DNA of 64,000 nucleotides. Source: Pseudoscleropodium purum. Lineage: Eukaryota; Streptophyta; Bryopsida; Hypnales; Brachytheciaceae. Made by a program: the position numbers and the translations under genes. The notes under the pieces are model-generated. The model saw only the letters and a list, made by a program, of their open reading frames with translations, had not been told where the DNA came from and did no database searches. Location of the stretch: NCBI GenBank assembly GCA_963969395.1, contig OZ017799.1, positions 1,056,501 through 1,120,500 of the forward strand, read 5' to 3'. Positions 38,001-48,263 of the stretch are shown one piece after another. How positions within the stretch are numbered: position 1 is the first letter of the stretch; each line of letters opens with the position of its first letter.

Positions 38001-38213
38001 CAAAAAAAAGAAAAATACTACTGGAAAAGTTTAACTAGGAATTCTACATTCACCAAATGGTATCTATGATATCCAAAGACTAGCTTCTTAGAAGCAAGCC
38101 ACGGGCCTTGAAAGGTTGCCACTCAATGTTAGTGTAAAGTAAGCTTAAGAGTAGAGGGCATTTCTAGAAAATACATGAGTTGATATTGTATTTTACTGGA
38201 CAAATGACAAGGC
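35004..38213. other. AT-rich intergenic DNA, nothing recognised
   Basis: A 3.2-kb stretch without a supported gene. Short open frames (36333-36536 minus, 36524-36709 plus) are AT-composition artefacts. A short TATATATA run lies near 36910. No repeat boundary was recognised. Confidence 0.5.
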
Positions 38214-38217
38214 TTAA

Positions 38218-40043
38218 CCCCTAAAGTTCCATGACTATGTTTTCACCGAAAACGCTAGAAACCTACCATTTTCAGCACAAATACCAAATTTTTGAAAAAA
38301 AAGTTTTTTTTGACACATATAACCATAGGATCTTGTAGTATGTTGACTTGAGAACATGTGGTAAAAATTTCAAAAATTTGCATTGTGTGGCTTGCAAGAT
38401 CTAAACATTCAAATTTATTGAAATCAATTTTTTGGCCTTGCAAAAAATAAGGCAGTTGTATTTCACAAACTTACTTTTCTATGAAAAATGTCCAAAATGG
38501 TGGTGCTTCTTTGGAGTCTTATTCCTAGACAATTTAACTACATGCTTGAAAAATCTCATATCATTTGAATTGTACAACATATGGGAAAAAATAGTAAGTA
38601 AATAGTAGTAGGGAATGACTCAAAATACTAAATTGTTAAGAATTGAGTTATGGAATTGAAAAATGCCAATCACAATGGTTGCAATGTTGCAAGAAAGGAT
38701 CTAGGTCCAATGATTTTGTTTTTTTCCCAAAATATAAAAAGAAATAAGATAAAAGACTTCAAAGTATATTTTATAATAGACAATCTATAACTGACCGCAA
38801 ATAAAAAATCTTCATAATTTTTAATTCATTGATCAAAATGGAATGATTCAAAGCTTTCCACATATGTTTAGCTCTAAAAAACCAATTTCAAATTTTTGTT
38901 TTTGAAAATTATGATTTAAAAAATCTACTTGGACTACCCGTTTATGAAAAATAATAATATATTAGGCCATAACTTTTGACTCATATTTCCAAATGTCATG
39001 AAATTTAGTGCATATGAAAGATATTCCTTTGTTAATCCCCAAAGGACCATTGTCCCTCGAAGAGACATATGTGGGGGCATATGGGATTTTGGGCAAGTAC
39101 CTACAAGCTGAAATTTTTTCTTTATTTTTTGAAACTTTTATTGAAGATAGAAAAATTGATTATCTTCATGGGAATACAATTGTTTTTTCAATCAGTGCCC
39201 GGGAACAAAAGTTATGCCTAAGTAAGCTCAAAATAAGGGATGGGGGTAGCAAAAAAAAAATTCAATTCAATTTTTTTTCCTCATAGATTATATTTTTTTG
39301 TACATGTCAAGCCTTGATTCATTCTATTTGGATTTTTTAGGAGAAAGTTATGGACAATCTTGTTTTTCGAGCAATTAAAGCATCTTCTTGAAAAAATAAC
39401 TTATACGATTTATTTTTGAATGCAATTTGTACAATTTTTTCCCCAAAAAATTTCACATAGTCTATCTTGCTTACTAAAACAATCTCACTATTGGAATTAG
39501 TGCATTTTCATTCCATTTTAGAGTATTAATAATTTAGATTTTCCTTCTGTCTCATACCTACTTCTATTTAACAATTAAAAAAATATATATAAATTAAGTT
39601 TTTCTTAATATCTCAAATTTTTCCTAGACCCTCAACTCAATTTTATACCGCAAAGATTTAAAGCTCAAGACTTTGTAGTGCAAAAAATTTAAGTTAGAAA
39701 TGTTCAAAATAAAAAATTCTAGTCTTGTAATGTGCTAAAATACTTGTTTTTTTTCACTTTAAACACAAATGTCATGCAGTATATGCGATCAAATATTATG
39801 AAGTTTTTCCCACACATTTTCATAATAGTTAGGTGTAAGATCCTATGGTTAGATGTGAAAAAAATCAATTAAAATTTTTTTTTACCTTTTGCTATAGAAA
39901 TGGCAGTTTTGAGTGTTTTTTGGCACAAAAAGGCCTTGGTTCTTTAGGGGTTAATACTTGGACACAAATATGGAAATCTCTAGTCGCATGCACCTATACA
40001 AAATTGCTATGTAGCCCAAAAATGCAAGCTGGTCCTTTAGGGG
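38218..40043 (+). mobile_element. TTAA-flanked element, copy H, interrupted by a nested element
   Basis: Outer TTAA at 38214-38217 and 40044-40047, with perfect ends CCCCTAAAG and CTTTAGGGG. Without the insert at 39036-39950 the outer element is ~910 bp, the usual family length. Its sequence resumes after the insert at ACACAAATATGGAAATCTC, matching copy F's CCCAAATATGGAAATCTC. Confidence 0.85.
39036..39950 (-). mobile_element. Nested TTAA-flanked element (subfamily 3) inside copy H
   Basis: A 915-bp insert with TTAA at 39032-39035 and 39951-39954 and ends TCCCCAAAGG and TCTTTAGGGG. Read on the minus strand it is collinear with the element at 57350-58271: CCAAGGCC, CACTCAAAACTGCCATTT, GGATCTT, and a TTGTCCC/GGGACAAT block near the far end. 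The corresponding site in intact copy F contains CTATTAAAATTT, a TTAA at the expected place. The open frame at 39008-39286 spans the junction and is not a gene. Confidence 0.8.
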
Positions 40044-40327
40044 TTAATACAACCTTAAAAGTGAAAATTAGATCCTCAAAGAATAGATGATCTATTCTCT
40101 CCCATAGAGTAGTGTGAGGGTCTTTCCTATTGTTGGTCTTGAAGCTAGATTTGTTCCAATGTGTTTTTCAACAACATGCAAAAAAAAAGAGTTTGACTAT
40201 TGAGAAATACCAATGAATATACATAAACTTTATTATTATATTTGAGATTATATATCTATATAAAATGTACAAAATGTGTAATATCTCCCCTTCCAAAAAA
40301 TTAATCCTGAAAGGATTAATTTGATGA

Positions 40328-40560
40328 CATGGGTCTTTTTGTGAATCTTCTTATGGATCTTCCTTTACGAGTATTCTCACAGGACTTTTTGTGGAACTTC
40401 CGATGGGTCTTCTTGTGGATCAAATTGTAGGACTTCTTGTAGGTCCTCTTGTAGGACTTCTCGTAGGTCTTCTTGTAGGACTTCTTGTGGGTCTTTTTGT
40501 AAGACTTCTTCTAGGACTTCTTGTGGATCTTCTTGTGGATCCTCTCCCTAGTCTCCGTAA
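40328..40560 (+). repeat. 12-bp minisatellite
   Basis: About 18 units of a 12-bp motif close to GGACTTCTTGTA/GGTCTTCTTGTG. Because 12 is a multiple of 3 the array stays open and would translate as repeated GLLV. I consider the 83-codon frame at 40391-40642 a by-product. Confidence 0.9.
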
Positions 40561-41611
40561 AAGTAAAACTACTCATTTCCCCCCCCTCATCACTGCTACT
40601 GATGCCAATCCAAAACAAAACAAACAAGAAAAATTAAAATAACAAAAAAAACCCTTAAAAAACCCCCTGTCCCCACTACCCAATACTATCGTCTACCTTC
40701 TTAAACCATACAGAACGCCAAAAGTAAATACCCATGTGCCAAAATACCGTACCGTACCAATTCCAACTATCATAGTCATAGTGAACAGCTTGAAAATCAA
40801 ATGGACAACTGAAAATTTCCAAATACCCAAATACAAAAACCATAAAAGATCAACACCCCCACGTCCCAGAAAGAAAAAGAAAAAAAGCCCCCCCATAATA
40901 ACTGTACAAACCTACCGGTAATTAACTCCTCTAAATCCATCAAATCTTAATTCATTCAATAAATACACTGAACCCTTGATTTCAATTCACACAAATTAAA
41001 TTAAATTAAAGGAATGTGAAGATAAAAAATAAAAAATAAACTTGACCAGCCTTTTTTTTTTTGGTACAAATAAGTTAGGGGCGAACTAACTGAAGCCCAA
41101 TTGCATTAATGATGGAGGTAAGTTAAAATACAACCGCCCCCTTAAAAGGATGTGAAATTAAATTTCTTGCAGGGGCAGTCCAAATCTTTGGAACTTCAAT
41201 GGGGCGGATTTCCCAAGACGTAATGCCCCCAGTTCAATTCAATTTAAAAAACCTCTCCTCCTGGACTCTTTCCTCCCGGCGAACGTGAGCGTGAGTAAAT
41301 GAACTCCATTAGTAGTAAAAGGGGGAACAGACTGAAGCCTGGACCGCCGCCTGCGCTTCTGCAAACCGCTGGGGCTTTTCCCGTTGATTTTTATTATAAA
41401 CTCCGATCCTGGATCCTGGCGCTCACTCCCATCCCAGTTCCGGCGCTTATTAACTTACACTACCCATTTCGAGATTGCTTCGGAAATAGCGATGCTCTTC
41501 CCCCTTGATCAAGGAATTGTGCGTCCTTCGCCTGCAATTTGATGGGTCACAATTGATTTGGGCGGAATTGGCTGGCTGGTGTTGGGAAGAGTTCTTGGGG
41601 GAGAGGGAGCT
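40561..41611 (+). promoter_or_regulatory. Upstream region of the ARF-like gene
   Basis: Poly-A/C-rich sequence to ~41100, then a GC-richer block from ~41160 with pyrimidine-rich CTCCTCCTGGACTCTTTCC near 41250. The composition change suggests that the promoter and 5' leader of the downstream GTPase gene begin here. No TATA box was assigned. Confidence 0.35.
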
Positions 41612-41686
41612 ATGACGGGGCACAAGACGCCGTGGAAGTGTCCGGGGAAGAGCAAGAGCGGCTCGTTTGGGTCCTATTACGAACAA
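41612..41686 (+). CDS. Possible alternative first coding exon of the ARF-like gene
   Basis: A 25-codon ATG frame, basic and Gly/Ser-rich (MTGHKTPWKCPGK...), ends at CAA/GTGAGA, a good donor. The acceptor candidate TTTGATGGGGCAG at 42505 lies inside the MGQ codons of the canonical start and has a T-rich tract. Joining the two is in phase 0 and gives a GTPase with 25 new residues in place of Met-Gly-Gln. This is inference only; the segment could equally be 5' leader. Confidence 0.3.
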
Positions 41687-42496
41687 GTGAGAATATGATC
41701 AAGCTCGTGATTGACGAGCAAGCTAATCCCGAGTTCAGTATTGTCGAATGTTCGCTGTGAATCTGCGAAGTTCTGTTATTGCTGCAAATTTCGGAAGCAA
41801 CTGCAAATTCCTGTAGCAGCGGATAGATCTCGGATGAGTTGTATTGATGGCTTTGTTCTTCCTGTTTTCGATTGTAATGGAGAACAATCGCACGGAGATT
41901 TTATAGTCAATGGTTCTTGGATTGCCATTCCGGAAAATTTGTAGGCGCCACACTTTGTGGTTTTTTTTCTTCTGATTCCATTGTTCATTGCGAAAATTTG
42001 TGATATTCCTGAAGGATAATCGTCGTGTTGAGCGAGTTTTAGCTTTGAACATTCCGTATTGGATTAGGAAGAGGTCGATTAGTATATTAGTTTAGGAAGC
42101 ATTAATTATTGGGAACTAATCTTTTGAGAGTGCGCAAAAGAGGACTAAATCCAGCTCGTGCCTCGGTAGGTGCGAAACCGTGGTTGCCTGGTTGGCAAAC
42201 GATTGTGAGGAGATACAAGCGGTGGTGGTGGTACAGTTTGTAAGTAGTGGTAGTACAAAGATACTGCAATATGGCACCTGTCAAGGAGTCCAAGAACTTA
42301 GTTCTCTGACCTCATGATACAAGTATCCCTGGCCGTATGGCAGCTTTCTTCCTAAGTTTTAGATTCATTCCATTCTTTCTCTCTCTGTCGAGGAGGGCAG
42401 GTTATGTATTTGGAGGTTTTGATGTTTAGGGACTTGAATGTTCGGTTGTGTGAATGCTATGATTGTGAGGAAGGCTGAATTACTTTTGCTTGTTTG

Positions 42497-43869
42497 ATGG
42501 GGCAGATTTTAGCTCGCCTTTTCAATAGGTTTGGACGCTCCAAGAGTCACCAGAAGCTGCTTCTACTGGGTCTCGATGGTGCAGGTACGGCTTCTTTTCT
42601 TTCAGTGATTTGACCATTTTTAATCGAGATTTTGCATGTAATTTCGTAGTGGGGGGTCATAGATATGGAGTTAAGTCTTGCATAGACCGTCTGTAGTAAT
42701 TCAAGGCCAAGTAAGTTACTCTTGGAGGATAGAGTTTGTAATGGTTTTATAATTTTCATCTATGCCGTCAATCTTAGATCATCCACTAAAATGGTAGAGA
42801 GTGAGGATGTTGATTCGGTCTCTTTAAAAGAAAATGTTTGGTTATTGGCACTGGACTCGAAGAGGAGGACCTTCCGCCAGAAATGAATCAGTGTAACGGG
42901 GACGGAGCCTCTTGCAGGGCAGCCAAGGAGGCCTTGCAATGACAAACTACAGATACATTGAAATCCAGGAAGTTTGAGTAGGATCTAACTAAAGAAATCG
43001 AGCCATTGTTGACGCTTGTAGCACAGACGTTTGTTTGTATTGGTATTGGAGGAGACTTTGGATTGACTAAACCCACGTGCAAGGGAAGTTTGAGTAGCCG
43101 CTTTATTGGTCGAGTGACCCTGTACTACAAACGCAGAGCCTCTCACAGCATAGTTGCGTGCTTCATTTCCGGATTTGTTGACACGTCCTGATCTAACGAA
43201 AGTGGAGAAATCTTTGGATTAACAAAAGCTACATCTAATTAAAGCTACATCTGCTCAGGACAGATGGAGTAGGACCTTACTTGAAAAGCGAGCCAGTGCT
43301 ACAGGGACAAGGCCTCTCCTAGTGTCGCTGTTTCTTCGTAGCATCGATAGCTGCTTGATTCGTTTTCTTGCTGTTGTTTACAGCTGTTCTCTTTCTTTTG
43401 TTGACCAGGTAAGACCACTCTCCTCCGCCAAGTCACCCAACCCAACACTATTCGCCAGACGCAACCCACGGTGGGTTTCAATCTGGAGTCTCTCCAGTAC
43501 CGCAACTTAACAATGATAATGTGGGACGTGGGCGGCCAAGAGAAGATTCGCGCTCTCTGGCACCACTACTTCATCAAGTCCCACGGCTTGATCTTCATCG
43601 TGGACAGCAGCGACTCCACTCGCATCCCAGAAGCTCGCAAAGAGCTTCAGAAGCTTCTGCACGAGCCAGAACTCAAAGAGGCCAAGCTTCTGGTGTACGC
43701 TAACAAACAAGACGTGCAACACTGCTTGAGCGTCGCCGATCTCACGGACTTGCTGGACTTGGCGATGGTGGAGGATCGGCCATGGCATATTCAAGGGTGT
43801 TGTGCTAACACTGGAAAGGGGGTCTTCGAAGGACTGGACTGGCTTGTCGACACTTTGAAACCTTCCTAA
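42497..43869 (+). CDS. ARF-family small GTPase (divergent), two exons
   Basis: A membrane-traffic GTPase of the ARF/ARL family, 182 residues against ~181 for ARF1. Exons 42497-42584 and 43409-43869; the 824-bp intron splits Gly30 in the P-loop (GCAG/GTACGG, CCAG/GT). It begins Met-Gly, allowing N-myristoylation, followed by an amphipathic helix (ILARLFNRFG). Nucleotide motifs: GLDGAGKTT 25-33, switch I PTVGFN 49-54 with Thr50, switch II WDVGGQ 68-73 with Gln73 (equivalent to ARF1 Gln71), NKQD 128-131, and CCANTGKG 160-167. It is clearly ARF-like (the interswitch, RALWHHYF and LIFIVDSSD resemble ARF/ARF6), but the segment GKTTLLRQVTQPNTIRQTQ has one extra residue and little conservation, so it is not a standard ARF1. 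The start fits canonical ARF length exactly. Confidence 0.9.
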
Positions 43870-44130
43870 GGGAAACAACCCCGAATCGAAGTCCCAACAT
43901 TCTATCATAGGTGGTCTTGGTACAATGCAGAAGGAGACTTCGACGGAGCTACAGCATCCCAGCTTTCAAGGAACTACTGCAAGGGATTCTTCAAACGACT
44001 TGACTGGCGTGTCGACACTTTGAAACCTTACCGAGGAAGCTCCAACTCGAAATCCCAATATTTTACTACAGGTCTTGGTACAATTTAGAAGAAGGCTTCG
44101 ACGGAGCTATGGCGTCCTCCCTTTCAAGGT
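43820..44130 (+). repeat. 165-bp tandem duplication of the ARF-like gene's 3' end
   Basis: The last ~16 codons and ~100 bp after the stop are repeated 165 bp downstream: GTCGACACTTTGAAACCTT at 43846 and 44011, GGTCTTGGTACAAT at ~43914 and ~44075, and TTCGACGGAGCTA at ~43937 and ~44097. The second copy lacks the stop at the same place and is not in a continuing reading frame of the gene. The copies are ~80% identical, so the duplication is not recent. Confidence 0.8.
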
Positions 44131-45187
44131 ACTACTGGTTACGAACAGAAATTTTCTGTGAGGGAAGTGATGCAGCTCTCGGTGAATTTGTCGAACAACA
44201 GAACTGCTTTCTGAACCGTGTTGTGAACACGGCGAGGTGGAGATTTTAGTGAAACTTTGATTGTAACGATCTTCCTGCTAAGTTTTCGATCTCATGTACG
44301 TGACTTTTGTAAGCACTGTAGTGAGCTTTTCTCAAGAGTTTTTGCAGGGTCTCATAGGTACTACTGGTTTTACACGTTTGGGTGGTCGATTCTACTACCG
44401 AACTGTGGTGTGTTGGATCTTTAGTACTCTAGCGACTGGGGTGGTGGTTTGGATGCTGGCCAAGAGGTAGATGTGAGTGATGTGCTTCTGTGTAAAGTAT
44501 TGATTATCATGTGAATACGTAGCGGCTTGTCACGTCCAACTAGGACACTTTTGCTGTGTGCTTATCCATGGAGGACATAGTCCTGTCCAGTTTTTTAAAC
44601 TGGATCTTAGTCTTGCATTTGATTGAAATTTTCTTGTTGCTCAGTAGGACTACTGAAAGGTGGATTGGTTAACAAATATCATTTTTAAGATTAGCTCGAG
44701 TTGTTTCAATCGCTTCTAAATGATTTCAAATCTGTCACTGAGATATTCACAGTGTATGTGCAACAAAAATATTTGTGGTAAAAATTTTGCCAAAAATTAG
44801 GATCGTTTGTGAACACTGCAAATAGGTGATGCTCTCTGGATCTCTTTCAATTATTCAAGATTCTAAAAAGGGGAAAGTTCTACCGGTATTACTTCTGTTA
44901 TGAGTGAGTCGCCGCTGTGTTTAGTGTAGAATCTTCCAGCGAAATTAGGAACGGAATCTTCCAATAAATTGTTCTTGGTACATTGTCTAAAGACCACTGA
45001 GCCATTTTGTACTTGATGGTATTTTAGCAAACTGTTAGCTCCGAGCACATGGTTATTTTTAAGAAAAATGTAAAATAAAACGAAACTGTAGACTCTACAG
45101 TTTCTTTAACTTTACAAAGGCTTCAATCACATACTAACCAATAAGGGCATTTGAGGTTTTGGTAGGGCTGCCCAAACTTGAGTATTA
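44131..45187. other. Intergenic DNA after the ARF-like gene
   Basis: Even-GC sequence passing to AT-rich; probably 3' untranslated region and spacer. No gene was recognised. Confidence 0.4.
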
Positions 45188-45438
45188 GGGGCGCTTCACA
45201 CATGGGCTGACCAAGTTGAGAGGCTGTAGGAGTTTATGACCAAATTTTGGTCGAGAGTCCATTGTGAGGCCATTGCCACGTAGGAGCTTGGGCTTCCATG
45301 TAGGCACTTTGGAGGGTGACGGACTTTGAATTGTGCTGCCTTGTATGAAGAGTCAAGAGGTCAAAGTTGGGGGTTCTTGAAATTTGATTGGTGGAGTCCG
45401 ATGGACTTTCAACCTTGGGCCCATGTGTGAAGCAGCCT
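45188..45438. mobile_element. Tourist/PIF-Harbinger-like MITE, copy 2
   Basis: A 251-bp element, inverted relative to copy 1, with inner inverted ends CTTCACACATGGGC, flanked by TTA at 45185-45187 and 45439-45441. Shared interior: GGTCGAGAGTCCATTG, GGAGGGTGACGGACTTT, GAGGTCAAAGTTGGGG, TTGATTGGTGGA. Non-coding. Confidence 0.8.
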
Positions 45439-45441
45439 TTA

Positions 45442-46048
45442 AAATCTTTTTTCTTAAATGAGCAGAATGAAGCTCGTTCAAATGATCAATGAATGATGAG
45501 TTTTCACCTATAAAGCCATTGGCAACCTTAAAACCATTAAGGTAGGAATGTCATATATGGTGGGGTTCTATAAATAGTTGCAATATACACCTCCTATTGC
45601 CATTGCAAGGTATAAATGACAACTGAAGGGCATGGACATTGAAATTGTTTTATGAATTGGTAGTGTTAACCTTAGAATGCTCCGATGTCCAAAAATTAGA
45701 CGATGAACGGAATGGAGAATTGATAGCTAATAGTGAATAGTAAATTTTCATCCATCAATTTTTGTGGGTGCTCTGAGTTGAGTCTTGAGTCCGCTAATGA
45801 TGAATGCGACGACGAAGCACCAAATGATATGGAGAGACAAAAATGTGAAGTGAAGCATATTAGCTTTTTGCTTGAATTTAAGAGTGCCCTGCGCGAAATT
45901 TGTGCCCCAGTGGTCGTGTGCTAGTGCAAAGATTTCAATTAGGCTGCTTGGTCTAGGCATGAATGTTTGTATGCGGTCATCTATTTTATAAGAGAAGGTA
46001 ATATCTAAAGTAATAGTACGAAAGCATCTACAATTGTCGTAGACAATG
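45442..46048. other. Intergenic DNA, nothing recognised
   Basis: Short open frames at 45733-45924 (plus) and 45748-46068 (minus) overlap each other and show no domain. Confidence 0.45.
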
Positions 46049-46050
46049 TA

Positions 46051-46620
46051 CAGTGGGGTAGCAATCAAAATGTCGTTTTCGAATTCGCAATGAGAAAAAT
46101 TTCAGTACCGCCAACTTTGAAAGCCTCCTGAGAGCTCAAAAATTGGTATTTTACTACAAAATTTTTACCAAAGAATCATCTTTAGGTTAATTATATATAT
46201 GCCTAATTTCAAGGCTAAAATATTCACCAAAAAAAAGTTATTCAAAATCTACCAACATTGGTAGCTGTGGAAATTTTTTCATTGTTGCCAACTTTGATAG
46301 CCTCCCAAAGATTGAATTTTTTTTTTTGCCATGAAATTCTTGGAACAAAAACCTCTTTATGTTAATAAAATATGATAAAAATTTCAAGGCCAAAAGATGA
46401 ATACAAAAAAGATATTAACAATCTACCAATATGTGTCATTTTGAAAAACAATTGTGAAAACCATTTTACTACTTCAACTTTGACACCTTCCCAAGGGCTG
46501 AAAAATTGCTTATTTACCATGAATTTTTTGGCACAACATGCTCTTTATGATAATAATATTCATACCAAATTTCAAGGTCAAAAAATTTTAACAAAAAAAA
46601 ATATTTACAATCTACCAATG
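46051..46620 (+). repeat. Left terminal inverted repeat of the Tc1-like element
   Basis: Made of an end segment and three tandem direct repeats of ~177-186 bp. The anchor (C/T)CAACTTTGA(T/A)AGCC falls at 46111, 46288 and 46474. Each unit also holds ATTTCAAGG(C/T)(C/T)AAAA and AATCTACCAA. The open frame at 46372-46677 is a translation of this repeat. Confidence 0.85.
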
Positions 46621-47255
46621 TATGTAGTTGTGAAATACCTTTTATTAAAAAACATTGAAATTGTTGAAGTATGTTAGACAATCATGCTTCTAGATTGAAA
46701 TTCTCTAGATGATGCAATCTCTAATCATAAATGCTTCTCAAAAAAATCAAAGATAGCCAAATTTAGTTGTGTGCACTTGTCACATCTCAAAGACTACACT
46801 TGTTTAAAAATTAGAGACTATACATGCATGAAGAAGCTTTTTCCTCTCAATAAGAATGCTTGTATTTACAATAGAGCATTATAGGAGGTGGGATGTGGGA
46901 TGATGAGAGAAGCAAGTGATGGGTGAATATTTACTAAGCAGAAGATTGAAACTTTGTGAACATGAGTGATTGAGTGCATGAAAGATGAGTTAACTGAGTA
47001 AGTTTAGGCTACGTGATAAGTGAGTGGATGAAGTATGGGATGAGTGGCTGAGGATATATGGAGATATGTGAGATTTTCTTTAAGAGTGAGTGAGGTTATA
47101 ACTTCCATGTAGTGACTGGTGAAGTCTAGTGAATGAGTGAAGGTTGTGAGGCAGGATGATGGTGAGTGATTGAGGGTATGTGAGATTTTTTTCTGATGAT
47201 TGAGTAAGGTTATATATGTGCTCAATGAGTGAGGCTAGATCATGGTCACTAAGTG

Positions 47256-48263
47256 ATGGCTATTTCAGATGAAACTCATGCTCGCATACTAGGTTTGAGT
47301 GAGGCAAGGAAGACAGGAGTTGACATTGCAACTATTGTTGGAGTCCATGTTAGAACAGTTCAGAGGGTAGTGAAGAAATTTTGAAAAGATGGAATCTATA
47401 AGTGCAAACCTTGTGGTTTAGGTCATGCTAAAAAGCTTAGTGATAGAGATGTCCATGCTATTATACGTGTCTCAAAAATTCATCGTCGCTCAACACTCTC
47501 TAAGATCACTAATATATGTTCTACTCAAATGTCTAGATTGACTATTCGAAGGGCCTTAGATGAGAGTGGCATTTTCAATCGAATTGTTGTTAAAAAACCT
47601 TTTTTGACACATTGCTACATGTTTCAACAATTGACATTTGTTCAAAAGTATTGTGGGTGGACTATAAAAGAATGAGAGAGAGTTGTTTGAACAGATGAGT
47701 CTACCTTTGAAGTTGGAAAAAATTCTAGACAAGTTCATGTTTGGAGAAATGCATATGAGTGCTATTCATCAAGTTGTATAGTTTCAATTTTTAAGAGTGG
47801 GAGAACTTCTTTGATGATTTGGGGTGCATGTGTTGGAGGGCAAAAGTCACAACTTGTTTTTATGCCCAAACATAGATGTTCTGCTAAGGATTTTATTGAA
47901 GTGGTCTACAATGTCAAGTTGCTTCATTTTATGAGTAGAGTGCCACACGGATTGTTCATGGAAGATGGTGCACTTGTCCATTGTAGCAGAGTATGTGAAG
48001 AATGGAGACAAACATACCTTTTGGAGAAGCTCGATTGGCCTACAAATTCTCCCGATCTCAATCCAATTGAGAACCTTTGGAAGATTTTGAAAGATGCTAT
48101 GCAACATGGCCTAATATGTCTAGAAAATTTAGATGACTTGAAGGTAGTTATTAAAAGAGAGTGGAGGTTAATCAATGGTACAAAGCTCCTTCAACTATGT
48201 CATTCTATGCCCTCTAGGTTACAAGCAATGATTAAAACAAATGGAGGACATACACGTTGGTAG
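47256..48263 (+). pseudogene. Tc1-type transposase with three in-frame TGA stops
   Basis: One uninterrupted frame of 335 codons plus stop (Tc1 transposases are ~340). An N-terminal helix-turn-helix of the paired type spans ~10-40 (ARKTGVDIATIVGV). Catalytic triad: Asp147 (TDES), Asp237 (MEDGA), Glu272 (SPDLNPIENLW); 34 residues separate the last two, hence DD34E. Stops are TGA at 47382, 47673 and 47688 (codons 43, 140, 145). The last two sit where Tc1 proteins usually have Trp before the first catalytic Asp, so TGG-to-TGA changes are likely. There is no frameshift. The last codons and the natural stop lie inside the right inverted repeat. From codon 186 onward a stop-free frame covers only the second half of the catalytic domain. 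Confidence 0.9.

Noticed and set aside
39008..39286. 92-codon frame at 39 kb
   Set aside because: It crosses the junction of a nested transposable element and shows no recognised domain.
40391..40642. GLLV-repeat protein
   Set aside because: Product of a 12-bp minisatellite that happens to keep frame.
43507..43908. 133-codon minus-strand frame over the ARF exon
   Set aside because: Antisense shadow of the GTPase exon.
47811..48263. A separate 150-residue transposase-like gene
   Set aside because: It lies in the same frame as the upstream half and is only the stop-free C-terminal part of one broken transposase.
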